Assembly: GCA_028279425.1 (NCBI GenBank)
Contig: JANQNV010000016.1
Coordinates: 1 to 42,624, forward strand
Source: Longimicrobiales bacterium
GTDB lineage: Bacteria; Gemmatimonadota; Gemmatimonadetes; Longimicrobiales; Gaopeijiaceae
Direction: 5' to 3'
DNA length: 42,624 nt
The notes beneath the pieces are model-generated. The model searched no databases. It was given only the letters and a program-made list of their open reading frames with translations, and was not told where the DNA came from. How positions within the stretch are numbered: the first letter of the stretch is position 1; every line of letters starts with the position of its first letter. The position numbers were made by a program, and so were the translations under genes. Positions 26,137 to 33,490 of the stretch are shown here, in pieces.

Positions 26137-26547
26137 ATGCTTCTTCGTCGCTACGGCTCACAGTACCACAGTGTCGAGATGAACTTCGACAGCAAGGCGC
26201 TCAACGAGATCGGCTTCCGGCGCGATCGCCAGCAGTCCTTCGATGTCTACACGTTTCCCGACACCTTCGAGCGTGTGTCGGAACACGACTTCGATGCCCA
26301 CGCCGAGGGCGAAGTACACGACGAGGTGGAGCAGGCGGTTCTCTCACGGCTCGAAGAACAGGTCGTCGACCTGATGGACTCGCTCGCCCACGATCAGGTG
26401 ATCGTGATCCAGAGCGAACAGGGGGCGTCGTATCCGAAGACGCGGCAGGCGACTCGGAAGGTGATCCGCGACGGCGAAAACCGGCTCCATTTCACCGTGC
26501 ACATCGAGCCGCCCCTTCACCTGGCCGTGTACCGCCGCACGTCATGA
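26137..26547 (+). CDS. Conserved-looking hypothetical protein, 136 residues
   Basis: Starts MLLRRYGSQYHSVEMNFDSKALNEIGF and is acidic, with a long predicted helix near 65-90 (EGEVHDEVEQAVLSRLEEQVVDLM) and a C-terminal strand-rich part ending PPLHLAVYRRTS. There is no signal peptide and no cysteines. I do not recognise a family. It starts 11 bases after the helicase stop, and its stop overlaps the threonine dehydratase start (ATGA), so it is very likely translated and co-transcribed with both. Confidence 0.6.
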   Translation: MLLRRYGSQYHSVEMNFDSKALNEIGFRRDRQQSFDVYTFPDTFERVSEHDFDAHAEGEVHDEVEQAVLSRLEEQVVDLMDSLAHDQVIVIQSEQGASYPKTRQATRKVIRDGENRLHFTVHIEPPLHLAVYRRTS

Positions 26548-27803
26548 GTTCGGCGCGGGACCGCGAGGCGTCGGCGGTCACGGATACGCTGCCGGTCTCG
26601 CTGGACGACGTCCGAGCGGCCCGCGAGCGCATCGCGTCGGACGTCGTACTGACGCCCTGCCCGCACACGATGGCGTTTGCCGACGTGACCGGCGCGAGGT
26701 TGCACCTGAAACTCGAGAACCTCCAGCGCACCGGTTCGTTCAAGGATCGCGGTTCACTCAACCGACTGTTGCACCTCGATGAGGAGGAGCGCCGCAGGGG
26801 GGTGGTGACCGCGAGCGCGGGCAACCATGCGCAGGCGGTGGCCTATCATGCGCGACGGTTGGGCGTTCCCTGTACGGTGGTCATGCCCGAGACGGCTCCT
26901 CTCATCAAGGTCGCCAACACCGAGGGATACGGCGCGCGGGTGATCCAGCTCGGCGATGTGCTCGACGACTCGGCGGTCGAGGCCTATCGGCTGGTCGACG
27001 ACGAGGGCTTCGTCATGATTCATCCGTTCGACGATCCGCGTGTGATTGCGGGGCAGGGCTCCATGGGCCTGGAGATCCTCGAGCAGGTGCCCGACGTCGA
27101 TGTCGTCATCGTGCCCGTGGGAGGGGGCGGGATGATCGCGGGGATCGCGCTCGCGGTCCGAAGCCTCGCTCCTCATGTGCGGATCGTGGGTGTCGAGGCC
27201 GACGCGGCCCCCTCGGCCCGAGCCTCGCGGGATGCCGGGGAGATCGTCAAGATCGCGAGCTCCCGCACCCTGGCCGACGGTATCGCGACCAAACGGATCG
27301 GCGACAACACCTTCCCCATCATCGAAGCTCTCGTCGACGATCTGGTGAGCGTCACCGAAGAGGAGATCGCGAGTGCGGTGCTTCAGCTGCTCGAGCGGCA
27401 GAAGAGCGTGGTCGAAGGGGGCGGAGCCGTGTCGTTGGCGGCGCTCGCGAAGGGCGCGGTCGAGCTGGGAGCCGACCAGACCGCGGTTCTGCTCGTCAGC
27501 GGGGGCAATATCGACGTCAACATGGTGTCGCGCATCATCGACCGCGGCCTCGTGGCCGACGGCCGACTCGCCCGCGTGCTGGTTCGCGTGCCCGATTTGC
27601 CCGGATCGCTGGCCGGGGTGACGCGCCTGGTCGCGTCGCTCGGCGCGAATGTGCTCGAGACGTCGCATCGACGGGGATTCGCCGATATCTCCGTCGGAGA
27701 CGTCGAGATTCTGTTCACCCTGGAGACGCGCGGTCGAGCCCACGTGGATGGAATCCTGGCCCGGCTCGACTCCGAGGCGATGCACGTCGAGGAGTATACC
27801 TAG
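26544..27803 (+). CDS. ilvA: Threonine ammonia-lyase (threonine dehydratase) with ACT domain
   Basis: Converts threonine to 2-oxobutyrate and ammonia. 419 residues. PLP-lysine K67 lies in TGSFKDRG, followed by TASAGNHAQAVAY and the phosphate-binding PVGGGGMIAG, and the serine/threonine dehydratase layout continues to about 340. A single ACT-like domain follows (RVLVRVPDLPGSLAGVTRLVA), as in the short, TdcB-like/IlvA1 forms, which may be allosterically controlled. Whether it serves isoleucine synthesis or threonine breakdown cannot be told here. It overlaps the upstream gene by four bases. Confidence 0.9.
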   Translation: MSSARDREASAVTDTLPVSLDDVRAARERIASDVVLTPCPHTMAFADVTGARLHLKLENLQRTGSFKDRGSLNRLLHLDEEERRRGVVTASAGNHAQAVAYHARRLGVPCTVVMPETAPLIKVANTEGYGARVIQLGDVLDDSAVEAYRLVDDEGFVMIHPFDDPRVIAGQGSMGLEILEQVPDVDVVIVPVGGGGMIAGIALAVRSLAPHVRIVGVEADAAPSARASRDAGEIVKIASSRTLADGIATKRIGDNTFPIIEALVDDLVSVTEEEIASAVLQLLERQKSVVEGGGAVSLAALAKGAVELGADQTAVLLVSGGNIDVNMVSRIIDRGLVADGRLARVLVRVPDLPGSLAGVTRLVASLGANVLETSHRRGFADISVGDVEILFTLETRGRAHVDGILARLDSEAMHVEEYT

Positions 27804-28166
27804 GCGCGCCTCGTCGTTCGCTCCTCCCCTACGCGTCCAGGGAAATCTCCCTACATGCCGGGACGGTGCCCGCCCGACAGCCCGACTCCTGCCGACGGGG
27901 TATCCTTGTTCAGCCGCCAGAGCGCCGGAGTCCCGCTCGGTGTGCCGGACCGCAGAGCCCGCAGGACGGCTTCCCGGTTCATGATCGAGGGCTCTGGAGC
28001 GAGTCCGGTGACGAACGCCTGGTGAAGGGAGGGTCCCAGGTAGCCTGATCCGGGCCGCTCCTTTTTTTGTGAGGGGGGTCGAAGAAACCCTTGCTCCGCA
28101 TCCCCGCGTCTACGTTATCGTGGAAGAGTAGGCGACGTTGGCGGATCCTGCGGTGGGGGCGCACCG
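27804..28166. other. Intergenic region ilvA-rlpA
   Basis: No protein-coding gene is convincing in this stretch. It holds the structured RNA/attenuator at about 27901-28069 (separate entry) and a weak promoter-like TTGCTC-16-CGTTAT at about 28090-28117 that could serve rlpA. Confidence 0.5.
27901..28069 (+). ncRNA. Candidate structured RNA or transcription attenuator upstream of rlpA
   Basis: A -10-like TATCCT (27901-27906) is followed by nested complementary segments. AGAGCCC (27954-27960) pairs with GGGCTCT (27989-27995). CCGGAC (27945-27950) pairs with GTCCGG (28003-28008). CCTGG (28018-28022) pairs with CCAGG (28036-28040). A terminator is formed by GGAGCG (27996-28001) and CCGG (28005-28008) with CCGG (28050-28053) and CGCTCC (28056-28061), immediately followed by seven T (28062-28068). 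The CCGG at 28005 can pair upstream or downstream but not both, which is the logic of an attenuator or riboswitch. It does not match the 4.5S RNA, RNase P, cobalamin, TPP or c-di-GMP consensus that I can recall. It could be a stand-alone small RNA or the rlpA leader. Confidence 0.5.
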
Positions 28167-28820
28167 ATGGCGTGTTGGAAAGGAGCTGCACGGCGGGCCC
28201 GTGTCTCGGCCCGGTCATTGGGCGCGGGATCGCTGGTGGTCATCGCCAGCGCCTGCTCTCTGGTCGGCTACCCGGCGGGCGAGGTGCCGCCTCCGGCTCC
28301 GGCGAGCGCCCGACCCGTACCGGCCGAGGCGACGGTCGCGCCTCCGCCGGACCGGCCGCCGGACGCCGCGCGGGCCGAACCCTCTACACGGTCGACGCCG
28401 GCGCCGGAAGGGGCTCGTACGGACGCGGGCAAGTCGTACGAGGTGTTCGGACGGCGCTATCGGATCATGGGCACGGCCGACGGCTATCGGGAGCGCGGAA
28501 CGGCGTCATGGTACGGGGAGGCCTTTCACGGGCGGCCCACGGCCAGCGGCGAGACCTACGACATGTACGGGTTCAGCGCCGCCCATCGCACGCTTCCGCT
28601 CCACAGCTGGATCGAGGTATCCAACCTCGACAACGGGCGGAGCTTGATCCTCCGGGTGAACGACCGCGGCCCCTTCGCCGATGTCGGTCGACGTATCCTC
28701 GATCTGTCGTACGGGGCCGCCCGCGAGCTCGGGGTCGTGGGCCCCGGTTTGGCGGAGGTCGACGTGCGGGCCCTCACCGACGAAGAGGTCGAGAGGCTTC
28801 GCCAGAACGAGCAACGCTAG
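28167..28820 (+). CDS. rlpA: RlpA-family septal-ring lipoprotein
   Basis: 217 residues. The signal sequence has a lipobox (VVIASAC, lipid-modified C30), then a Pro/Ala-rich periplasmic linker to about 85, then a double-psi beta-barrel domain (RGTASWYGEAFHGRPTASGE, LPLHSWIEVSNLDNGRS, VNDRGPFADVGRRILDLSYGAARELG). The conserved RlpA residues, including the Asp in NDRGPF, are present. In Pseudomonas RlpA is a lytic transglycosylase acting on peptide-free glycan. There is no C-terminal SPOR domain, so septal targeting must occur another way. The TAG stop is the first base triplet of an inverted-repeat element. Confidence 0.88.
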   Translation: MACWKGAARRARVSARSLGAGSLVVIASACSLVGYPAGEVPPPAPASARPVPAEATVAPPPDRPPDAARAEPSTRSTPAPEGARTDAGKSYEVFGRRYRIMGTADGYRERGTASWYGEAFHGRPTASGETYDMYGFSAAHRTLPLHSWIEVSNLDNGRSLILRVNDRGPFADVGRRILDLSYGAARELGVVGPGLAEVDVRALTDEEVERLRQNEQR

Positions 28821-28983
28821 TGTAGTGTCGCCCAAGTCCTGATGCCGTTCGTGCGCGGGGGCATCCACGGGATGCGTCGTTGGGACTCCTTGCCGTAGCT
28901 ATCGCTACGCCGCGTCGTTCCGCCTCGCCCCCGCGGCGCCTCCGCACCCTCGGCGGTCACCAGACTTTGGCGACACTACACTA
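28818..28983. mobile_element. 166-bp terminal-inverted-repeat element, MITE/REP-like (copy 1)
   Basis: The outer 21 bases form terminal inverted repeats with one mismatch: TAGTGTAGTGTCGCC at the left and its complement GGCGACACTACACTA at the right. Inside are perfect hairpins CGTAGC-TATC-GCTACG (28894-28909) and GCATCC-ACG-GGATGC (28861-28875). No coding capacity is seen. The left end overlaps the rlpA stop codon. A second copy starts at 42530. No target-site duplication is obvious. It may also act as a transcription terminator. Confidence 0.8.
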
Positions 28984-29313
28984 CAAGGCTGCAGAGAAGT
29001 AGGGCGGGCATGATTGGGACCGCCATGGGCCCGGCATCAAGGCGAGAGGGTGAAGAGCCCGGGAGGGTGAGTGGGTCACGGAGCGGGTCTCGTCGGGAGC
29101 GCCACGGGGCCGGGGCCGAGACGGTTCGTCGAAGGCACTCTTCTACAGCCTTCTGGGGAAGAGTCCCCACACGCAGAGACGGACGACTCCCGACGAGCAC
29201 TACCGCGCACGCGCCGGTACATTTGGGTCCAGCTTGAGCCGTTCCGCCCCGACGGATCTGCCGAGTTGGCGGGCGACGACGCGCGAACGATGACTCGAGT
29301 GAAGGGACGGCTC
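28984..29313. other. Intergenic region after the repeat element
   Basis: No convincing gene. It contains an 11-bp perfect inverted repeat, CTCGTCGGGAG (29089-29099) and CTCCCGACGAG (29187-29197), enclosing a smaller perfect hairpin TGGGGA-AGAG-TCCCCA (about 29155-29170). This may be a folded RNA leader or the trace of an old mobile element. Confidence 0.4.
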
Positions 29314-29607
29314 ATGGGTAAGCTCATCCGCAACGGGGATCCCTTCTCCCTCTTTCCGAGCACCCCGTCCGATCGCCCCGAGAACCCCGCCGTCGACGAG
29401 CCGGCTCCTGAAGCCCCGCGGGGCCCGGTGCCTGCGGACTCGCTCCGCGCAACCATGACCCGCGCGACTCGCTGGGCCATGCGCGACGAGCGGCTCCTGA
29501 AGCGCTCCTACGGCCGTCCGCCCCGCACCAGGGCGTGGGACCCCCACAAGCCGTTCGACTGGCGGCGCCCGTTCCACGATCCGAGCGCGCACCCCCCGTC
29601 GGCGTGA
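29314..29607 (+). CDS. Hypothetical 97-residue basic, Pro-rich protein
   Basis: Reads MGKLIRNGDPFSLFPSTPSD, a Pro/Glu-rich middle, then SLRATMTRATRWAMRDERLLKRSYGR and a Trp/Pro-rich end (FDWRRPFHDPSAHPPSA). The ATG at 29314 has AAGGGA seven bases upstream; ATG at 29290 is an alternative with a poorer site. No family is recognised, and the composition is typical of a disordered protein. A terminator-like hairpin follows. It may be spurious. Confidence 0.35.
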   Translation: MGKLIRNGDPFSLFPSTPSDRPENPAVDEPAPEAPRGPVPADSLRATMTRATRWAMRDERLLKRSYGRPPRTRAWDPHKPFDWRRPFHDPSAHPPSA

Positions 29608-29667
29608 GGTAGCCCCACCCGACCCCGGGTCCTGTCACACCTCGGCTCCCCCCTGCGCACCGTAGTA

Positions 29668-29703
29668 CGGGCAGGGGCTCCGCGCTCCACGCCCTGCCCG
29701 TTT
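29668..29703 (+). terminator. Terminator-like hairpin before the methyltransferase gene
   Basis: CGGGCAGGG (29668-29676) and CCCTGCCCG (29692-29700) form a perfect 9-bp stem followed by TTT. It could end the preceding transcript or attenuate the next gene. Confidence 0.45.
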
Positions 29704-29757
29704 GCCGACGCGGGGCACCTCCCACGCGGCATGCATACCTCAACAGGGAGGTCGACG

Positions 29758-30543
29758 GTGAGCGGCTCGAACACGAGAGTAGATGGGGCCACACTGCAGG
29801 CAGCGATCCGCGAGGAGTACGATGTCGTGGCTCGGAAGCCCCACCGCGGGTTCCACTTTCACACCGGGCGGCCCCTGGCCGACCGCCTCGACTACGATGC
29901 GGGCTGGCTGGAGGGCATCCCGGAGACCGCGGTGGAGTCCTTCGCAGGCACCGGCTGCCCGTTCCGACTCGGACGGCTCCGGTCCGGCGAACGGGTGCTC
30001 GACCTGGGCTCCGGCGCCGGCCTGGACGCTCTCATCGCGGGTCGCATGGTCGGCCCGGAGGGACGCGTGGTCGGCGTCGACATGACCCCCGCGATGCTGG
30101 AGCGCGCCCGCCGCGCGAAGGGGGAGGCCGAGGTCGACAACGTCGAGTTCCGGGAGGGGCTGGCCGAAGCCATTCCCCTCCCCGACGAGTGGGCCGATGT
30201 CATCATCTCCAACGGCGTGTTCAACCTGTTCCCCGACAAACCCGCCGTGCTGGCCGAGATGGCTCGGGTGCTCGCCCCGGACGGTCGGCTCCAGATCGCC
30301 GACATCGTCGTCGGGCGCGCCGTGCCCGAAAACGCGAAGGAGCGCATCGACCTCTGGACCGGCTGAATCGCGGGAGCTCTGCTGGACCACGAGCTCCAGG
30401 CCACGGTCGTGGCCGCAGGATTCACCGACTTCGAGATCACCTGGCGGGCCGACGTCTTCGCGGGCGCGCCGCAAGCTTCGTCGGCGGCGGCGTTCGGAAC
30501 GCTGGGTGTCAACTTTCGGGCGCGGAAGGCCCCGGCCTACTGA
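29758..30543 (+). CDS. ArsM-like SAM-dependent methyltransferase with in-frame TGA, candidate selenoprotein
   Basis: Class I methyltransferase: RVLDLGSGAGLDALIAG (SAM site), VVGVDMTPAML, and IISNGVFNLFPDK. The frame meets TGA at 30364-30366 in DLWTG-TGA-IAGALL and then continues in family-like sequence (LQATVVAAGFTDFEITWRADVF, SSAAAFGTLGVNFRARK) to a TGA at 30541. In arsenite methyltransferases and relatives this position, LWGEC(I/L)GGAL, carries a conserved arsenic-binding Cys, so TGA would encode selenocysteine (about residue 203). A SECIS-like hairpin follows: GGAGCTC (30373-30379), 11-base loop with G at its second base, GAGCTCC (30391-30397). A second thiol is C67 in GTGCPF. The start is GTG 29758, six bases after AGGGAGG; ATG 29731 is an alternative. 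Otherwise it would be a nonsense-mutated gene. Confidence 0.8.
30367..30397 (+). promoter_or_regulatory. Candidate bacterial SECIS element
   Basis: Directly downstream of the in-frame TGA at 30364: six bases, then a perfect 7-bp stem (30373-30379 with 30391-30397) and an 11-base loop TGCTGGACCAC. Bacterial SECIS rules ask for a short stem and a G among the first two loop bases. The loop begins 16 bases from the U of UGA, at the short end of the accepted range. Confidence 0.6.
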
Positions 30544-30546
30544 CGC

Positions 30547-32274
30547 TCACTCGCGGAGGAGCACCCCGGGTTGAGTTCGAAGGAGTGCGCGAGCCCGGGG
30601 CCAGCCACCGACGGCGGTGGCGACCACCACCGCGAGCGCGAGCCATGGCGCCACGGTCGAGCGGGCGGCAGCGGCGACCATGCTGCCGCCCGCCACCCCC
30701 AGCCCGGCTTGGAGAACCCACGAGACGAGCACCCCCGCGACGGCGGCGCCGGCCGACAGGCGGACCGTACGCCACATGAGTCGCCGCGCGAGAGCGCCCG
30801 GCGCGCCGCCGAGTGCGAGCCGAATCGCCGTCGCACGGGCCCGGCCGCGTGCCTCGATGCGCCCGACGGCAGAGGCCGAAAACAGCGACAAGGCGAGGGC
30901 GACGATTCCCGAAAAGAGAAGCAGCCAACCGGACCACACCGCGGGGGCGATCATGGCCCGCTCGAGGTCGCCGAGTGTGGTTGGGACGCCGATCGGGTCG
31001 AGGCGCGGGTCGGAACCGCCGGGCGCCACCCCTTCGACCATCGAAGTCGGATGCTGGGCCAGCGCCACCCACAACACGGGGTCCGTCGTGTCGGGGGACC
31101 CCGGGCCGACCGCTTCGGGATCGTCGACCACCCCCACGATCTCGACCCACCGGTCGCCGCCGCCCCGAAGCCGAACCTGCCGGCCGATCGGGCGCCCGTC
31201 CTGGAAGTGTCGACGGAAGGCGGTGTTCACGACTCCGACGAGTGGCCGCTCCGCGTCGTCGCCCGCTTCGATCCCCCGCCCCTCGAGTACACGGGCACCC
31301 ATCGCCTCCAGCACCCCGTGGCCGACGGCGTGCACCGTCGTATCGACACCGTAGACCGGCATGTACCAGACTCCGACCGTGCACTCGCCGCAGTCGACGG
31401 TGACCATGTCCTGCACCCCCACCCCGATCCACGCACCCGGCGATGCGAGAAGCGGACCCGACACCCGACCCGAGTCGCCCACGACGAAGCGAGAGATGGT
31501 GAGGTCGGCCGACGCGGAGCCGTCGATCGCGACGTCGACCGGCTCGGGTACCTCGCCGATGAGTCCAAAGCCCGCCGAGGCGAACGCGACGGCCCCGGCG
31601 AGCTGAATCATCGCCAGGCCTCGACGCACCATGCCCGCCCGCGGGTCGTCGGTCACCCCATGCCCACGTCGCAGTGTGGCCGGCACGTGGCGCGCGAGGC
31701 CGAGCAGGGGCGCCAACACCCCGAGAGCCACCGTGCCCGTCACCACGGCGACGGTGAGCGCACCGACTGCGGCGAGCCGACCCCAACCGACGCCCTGCGG
31801 CTCGAGTGCGGGCACCCCCGGCCATGTCCACCCGACGCCAGAGACGAGGGCCACCCCCACCGCCACGCCGAGGACGGCGAGACCGCCCAACCGACGCCCG
31901 TCACGCGAGAGGAGGTGGCGAACGAGCCGTCCGGACGACGCGCCGAGCGCCCACCGCACACTGAGCCCCGGACGACGGCGTTCGCGTTCGCCGAGCACGA
32001 GAAGGAGCGCGGTGAAGAGCGCCTGGGCGGCCACGACCGCGAGGAGCCCTGCGGCGAGGCCCAGGCGACCGTCCAGAGCCGTCGCCACGACACCGTCGGC
32101 CCCAACGGCGTCGGGGCCCCAGGCCTCGCCCCATCTCGGCGCAGGCGAGGGGGCGGGGCGACCGACCAGACGAGGCAGGACGGCCGCGACGAGCACCGCT
32201 GCGACCGCCAGCTTGCCCGCACCAACGGCAACGGCGAAGAGCGCCCGATCTCGAGAAGGGGGTGGATTCGTCAT
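30547..32274 (-). CDS. MacB/FtsX-type permease, ADOP-like, without an adjacent ATPase
   Basis: 575 residues. A first membrane domain (hydrophobic stretches at about 10-30, 65-85, 115-140, 160-185) has LSVRWALGASSGRLVRHLLSRD, the FtsX-type coupling segment. A periplasmic core (about 240-440) holds GIEAGDDAERPLVGVVN and GRPIGRQVRLRGG. A second three-helix FtsX domain has TAIRLALGGAPGALARRLMWRTV. This is the layout of the duplicated orphan permeases common in Acidobacteriota and Gemmatimonadota, but shorter than the usual 800 residues. No ABC ATPase gene is nearby. The role could be peptide or lipoprotein export or mechanotransmission. It is transcribed toward the methyltransferase and diverges from the DUF3179 operon. 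Confidence 0.75.
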   Translation of the reverse strand: MTNPPPSRDRALFAVAVGAGKLAVAAVLVAAVLPRLVGRPAPSPAPRWGEAWGPDAVGADGVVATALDGRLGLAAGLLAVVAAQALFTALLLVLGERERRRPGLSVRWALGASSGRLVRHLLSRDGRRLGGLAVLGVAVGVALVSGVGWTWPGVPALEPQGVGWGRLAAVGALTVAVVTGTVALGVLAPLLGLARHVPATLRRGHGVTDDPRAGMVRRGLAMIQLAGAVAFASAGFGLIGEVPEPVDVAIDGSASADLTISRFVVGDSGRVSGPLLASPGAWIGVGVQDMVTVDCGECTVGVWYMPVYGVDTTVHAVGHGVLEAMGARVLEGRGIEAGDDAERPLVGVVNTAFRRHFQDGRPIGRQVRLRGGGDRWVEIVGVVDDPEAVGPGSPDTTDPVLWVALAQHPTSMVEGVAPGGSDPRLDPIGVPTTLGDLERAMIAPAVWSGWLLLFSGIVALALSLFSASAVGRIEARGRARATAIRLALGGAPGALARRLMWRTVRLSAGAAVAGVLVSWVLQAGLGVAGGSMVAAAARSTVAPWLALAVVVATAVGGWPRARALLRTQPGVLLRE

Positions 32275-32371
32275 GGCCTGATCGGTACGCCGCCCCACCC
32301 GGCACCGCAACCGCCACGATCCACGGCGGACCGCCCTCCACCCGGGCGGGCGGGAACCCGGTCGGGCTCGC

Positions 32372-33490
32372 ATGGCTTCATCCAACATGAGCCGATCCCA
32401 CGTTACCCGTCTCTGGTGCATCCTCCTGGCATTCGTCGTATCCGGCTGCACGGCCGATTCCGATACGCTGCCCACCACCGGACCGACGGAACCGACGAGC
32501 CCGCAGAACTGCACGATTCCGCAGTCGCTGATCTTCACCGCCGCGCCGGCCAAGGACTGGATCCCCGCCCTCACGAATCCGGAGTTCGTGCCCCCCGGCG
32601 ATGCCGCGCTTTCGTACCTGCGTGACTTCGATCGCGTGATCGGCATCGTGCTCGACGGTCAAGCGTACGCCATCCCCCTCAACATCATGTGGTGGCACGA
32701 GATCGTGAATCTCGACGTCGGTGGACACTCGCTGGCGATCACGCACTGCCCGCTCACCGGGTCGTCGCTGGTCTTCGACCGGGCGCCGCTGGATGGGGTC
32801 GAGTTCGGGGTGTCGGGGCTGCTCTATTTCAACAACCTGATCATGTACGACCGGTCGACGGGAGAGTCGCTCTGGCCACAGATGGCGCGGGGTGCGCGCT
32901 GCGGGGTCCAGAGCGGCACGGCCCTCCGCTCGGTGGCGTCGATCGAAATGCGTTGGGACCGGTGGCGACAGCTCTACCCGGCCACGGTGGTGGTCAGCGA
33001 GCGAACCGGGTTCCAGCGCGGATACGATCAGTACCCCTACGGCGACTATGCGGAGCCGCCCAACGAGGCGACGCTCTTCCCTCGAGGGCAGAACGACGAT
33101 CGTCTGCTTCCCAAGGAACTCGTGCTCGGAGTGCCCGACGGCGCCGACACGTGGGCCCTTCCGTTGTCTCGCCTCGAGACGCTCGGCTCGCGAGCGGCCG
33201 TCTACCCGTCGGAAGACTCCCCCGACCTCGTCGTGTTGTGGGATTCCTCGGCGGAGTCCGCCATGGCGTATCGCTCGCTCGACCCCTCTGGAGAGCGCCT
33301 GACGCTCCGCCTCGAGGGCGGTCGTGTCGTCGACGAAGAAACCGGCAGCACCTGGCAGATCGACGGACGGGCCACTTCCGGCCCACTGGTCGGGACCCAG
33401 CTCGAGCCGATCCCCGAGGCCTACCTCGCGTTCTGGTTCGCGTGGATCGACTTTCACCCCCAGACGCTATTGTGGGAGCCCCCACAGTGA
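32372..33490 (+). CDS. DUF3179 lipoprotein
   Basis: 372 residues. The signal peptide and lipobox (LLAFVVSGC) are followed by a DUF3179 domain: AYAIPLNIMWWHEIVNLDVGGHSLAITHCPLTGSSLVFDR, GVSGLLYFNNLIMYDRSTGESLWPQ, and LYPATVVVSERTGF. The family has selenocysteine-containing members at the CPLTG/CPLCG cysteine; here it is an ordinary TGC codon. Function is unestablished; a periplasmic redox or metal-binding role is plausible, because the operon also encodes a DsbA-like thioredoxin. ATG at 32387 is an alternative start. The 3' end overlaps the next gene (GTGA). Confidence 0.85.
   Translation: MASSNMSRSHVTRLWCILLAFVVSGCTADSDTLPTTGPTEPTSPQNCTIPQSLIFTAAPAKDWIPALTNPEFVPPGDAALSYLRDFDRVIGIVLDGQAYAIPLNIMWWHEIVNLDVGGHSLAITHCPLTGSSLVFDRAPLDGVEFGVSGLLYFNNLIMYDRSTGESLWPQMARGARCGVQSGTALRSVASIEMRWDRWRQLYPATVVVSERTGFQRGYDQYPYGDYAEPPNEATLFPRGQNDDRLLPKELVLGVPDGADTWALPLSRLETLGSRAAVYPSEDSPDLVVLWDSSAESAMAYRSLDPSGERLTLRLEGGRVVDEETGSTWQIDGRATSGPLVGTQLEPIPEAYLAFWFAWIDFHPQTLLWEPPQ

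Noticed and set aside
27851-27982. 43-codon minus-strand ORF over the candidate RNA upstream of rlpA
   Set aside because: No ribosome-binding site, no recognisable protein features, and it overlaps complementary RNA-like segments better explained as structure.
28818-28983. Inverted-repeat element as a full insertion sequence
   Set aside because: Only 166 bp with no transposase frame.
29731-30366. Methyltransferase as a 211-residue protein ending at the TGA
   Set aside because: The continuation after the TGA is clearly family-like for 59 codons, so a natural end here is unlikely.
30571-32625. 684-codon open frame antisense to the permease gene
   Set aside because: Its composition (His, Arg, Asp runs) is typical of reverse-strand shadows of GC-rich membrane genes.
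32372-33490. DUF3179 protein as a second selenoprotein
   Set aside because: The key position in HCPLTG is a TGC codon and the frame has no internal TGA.
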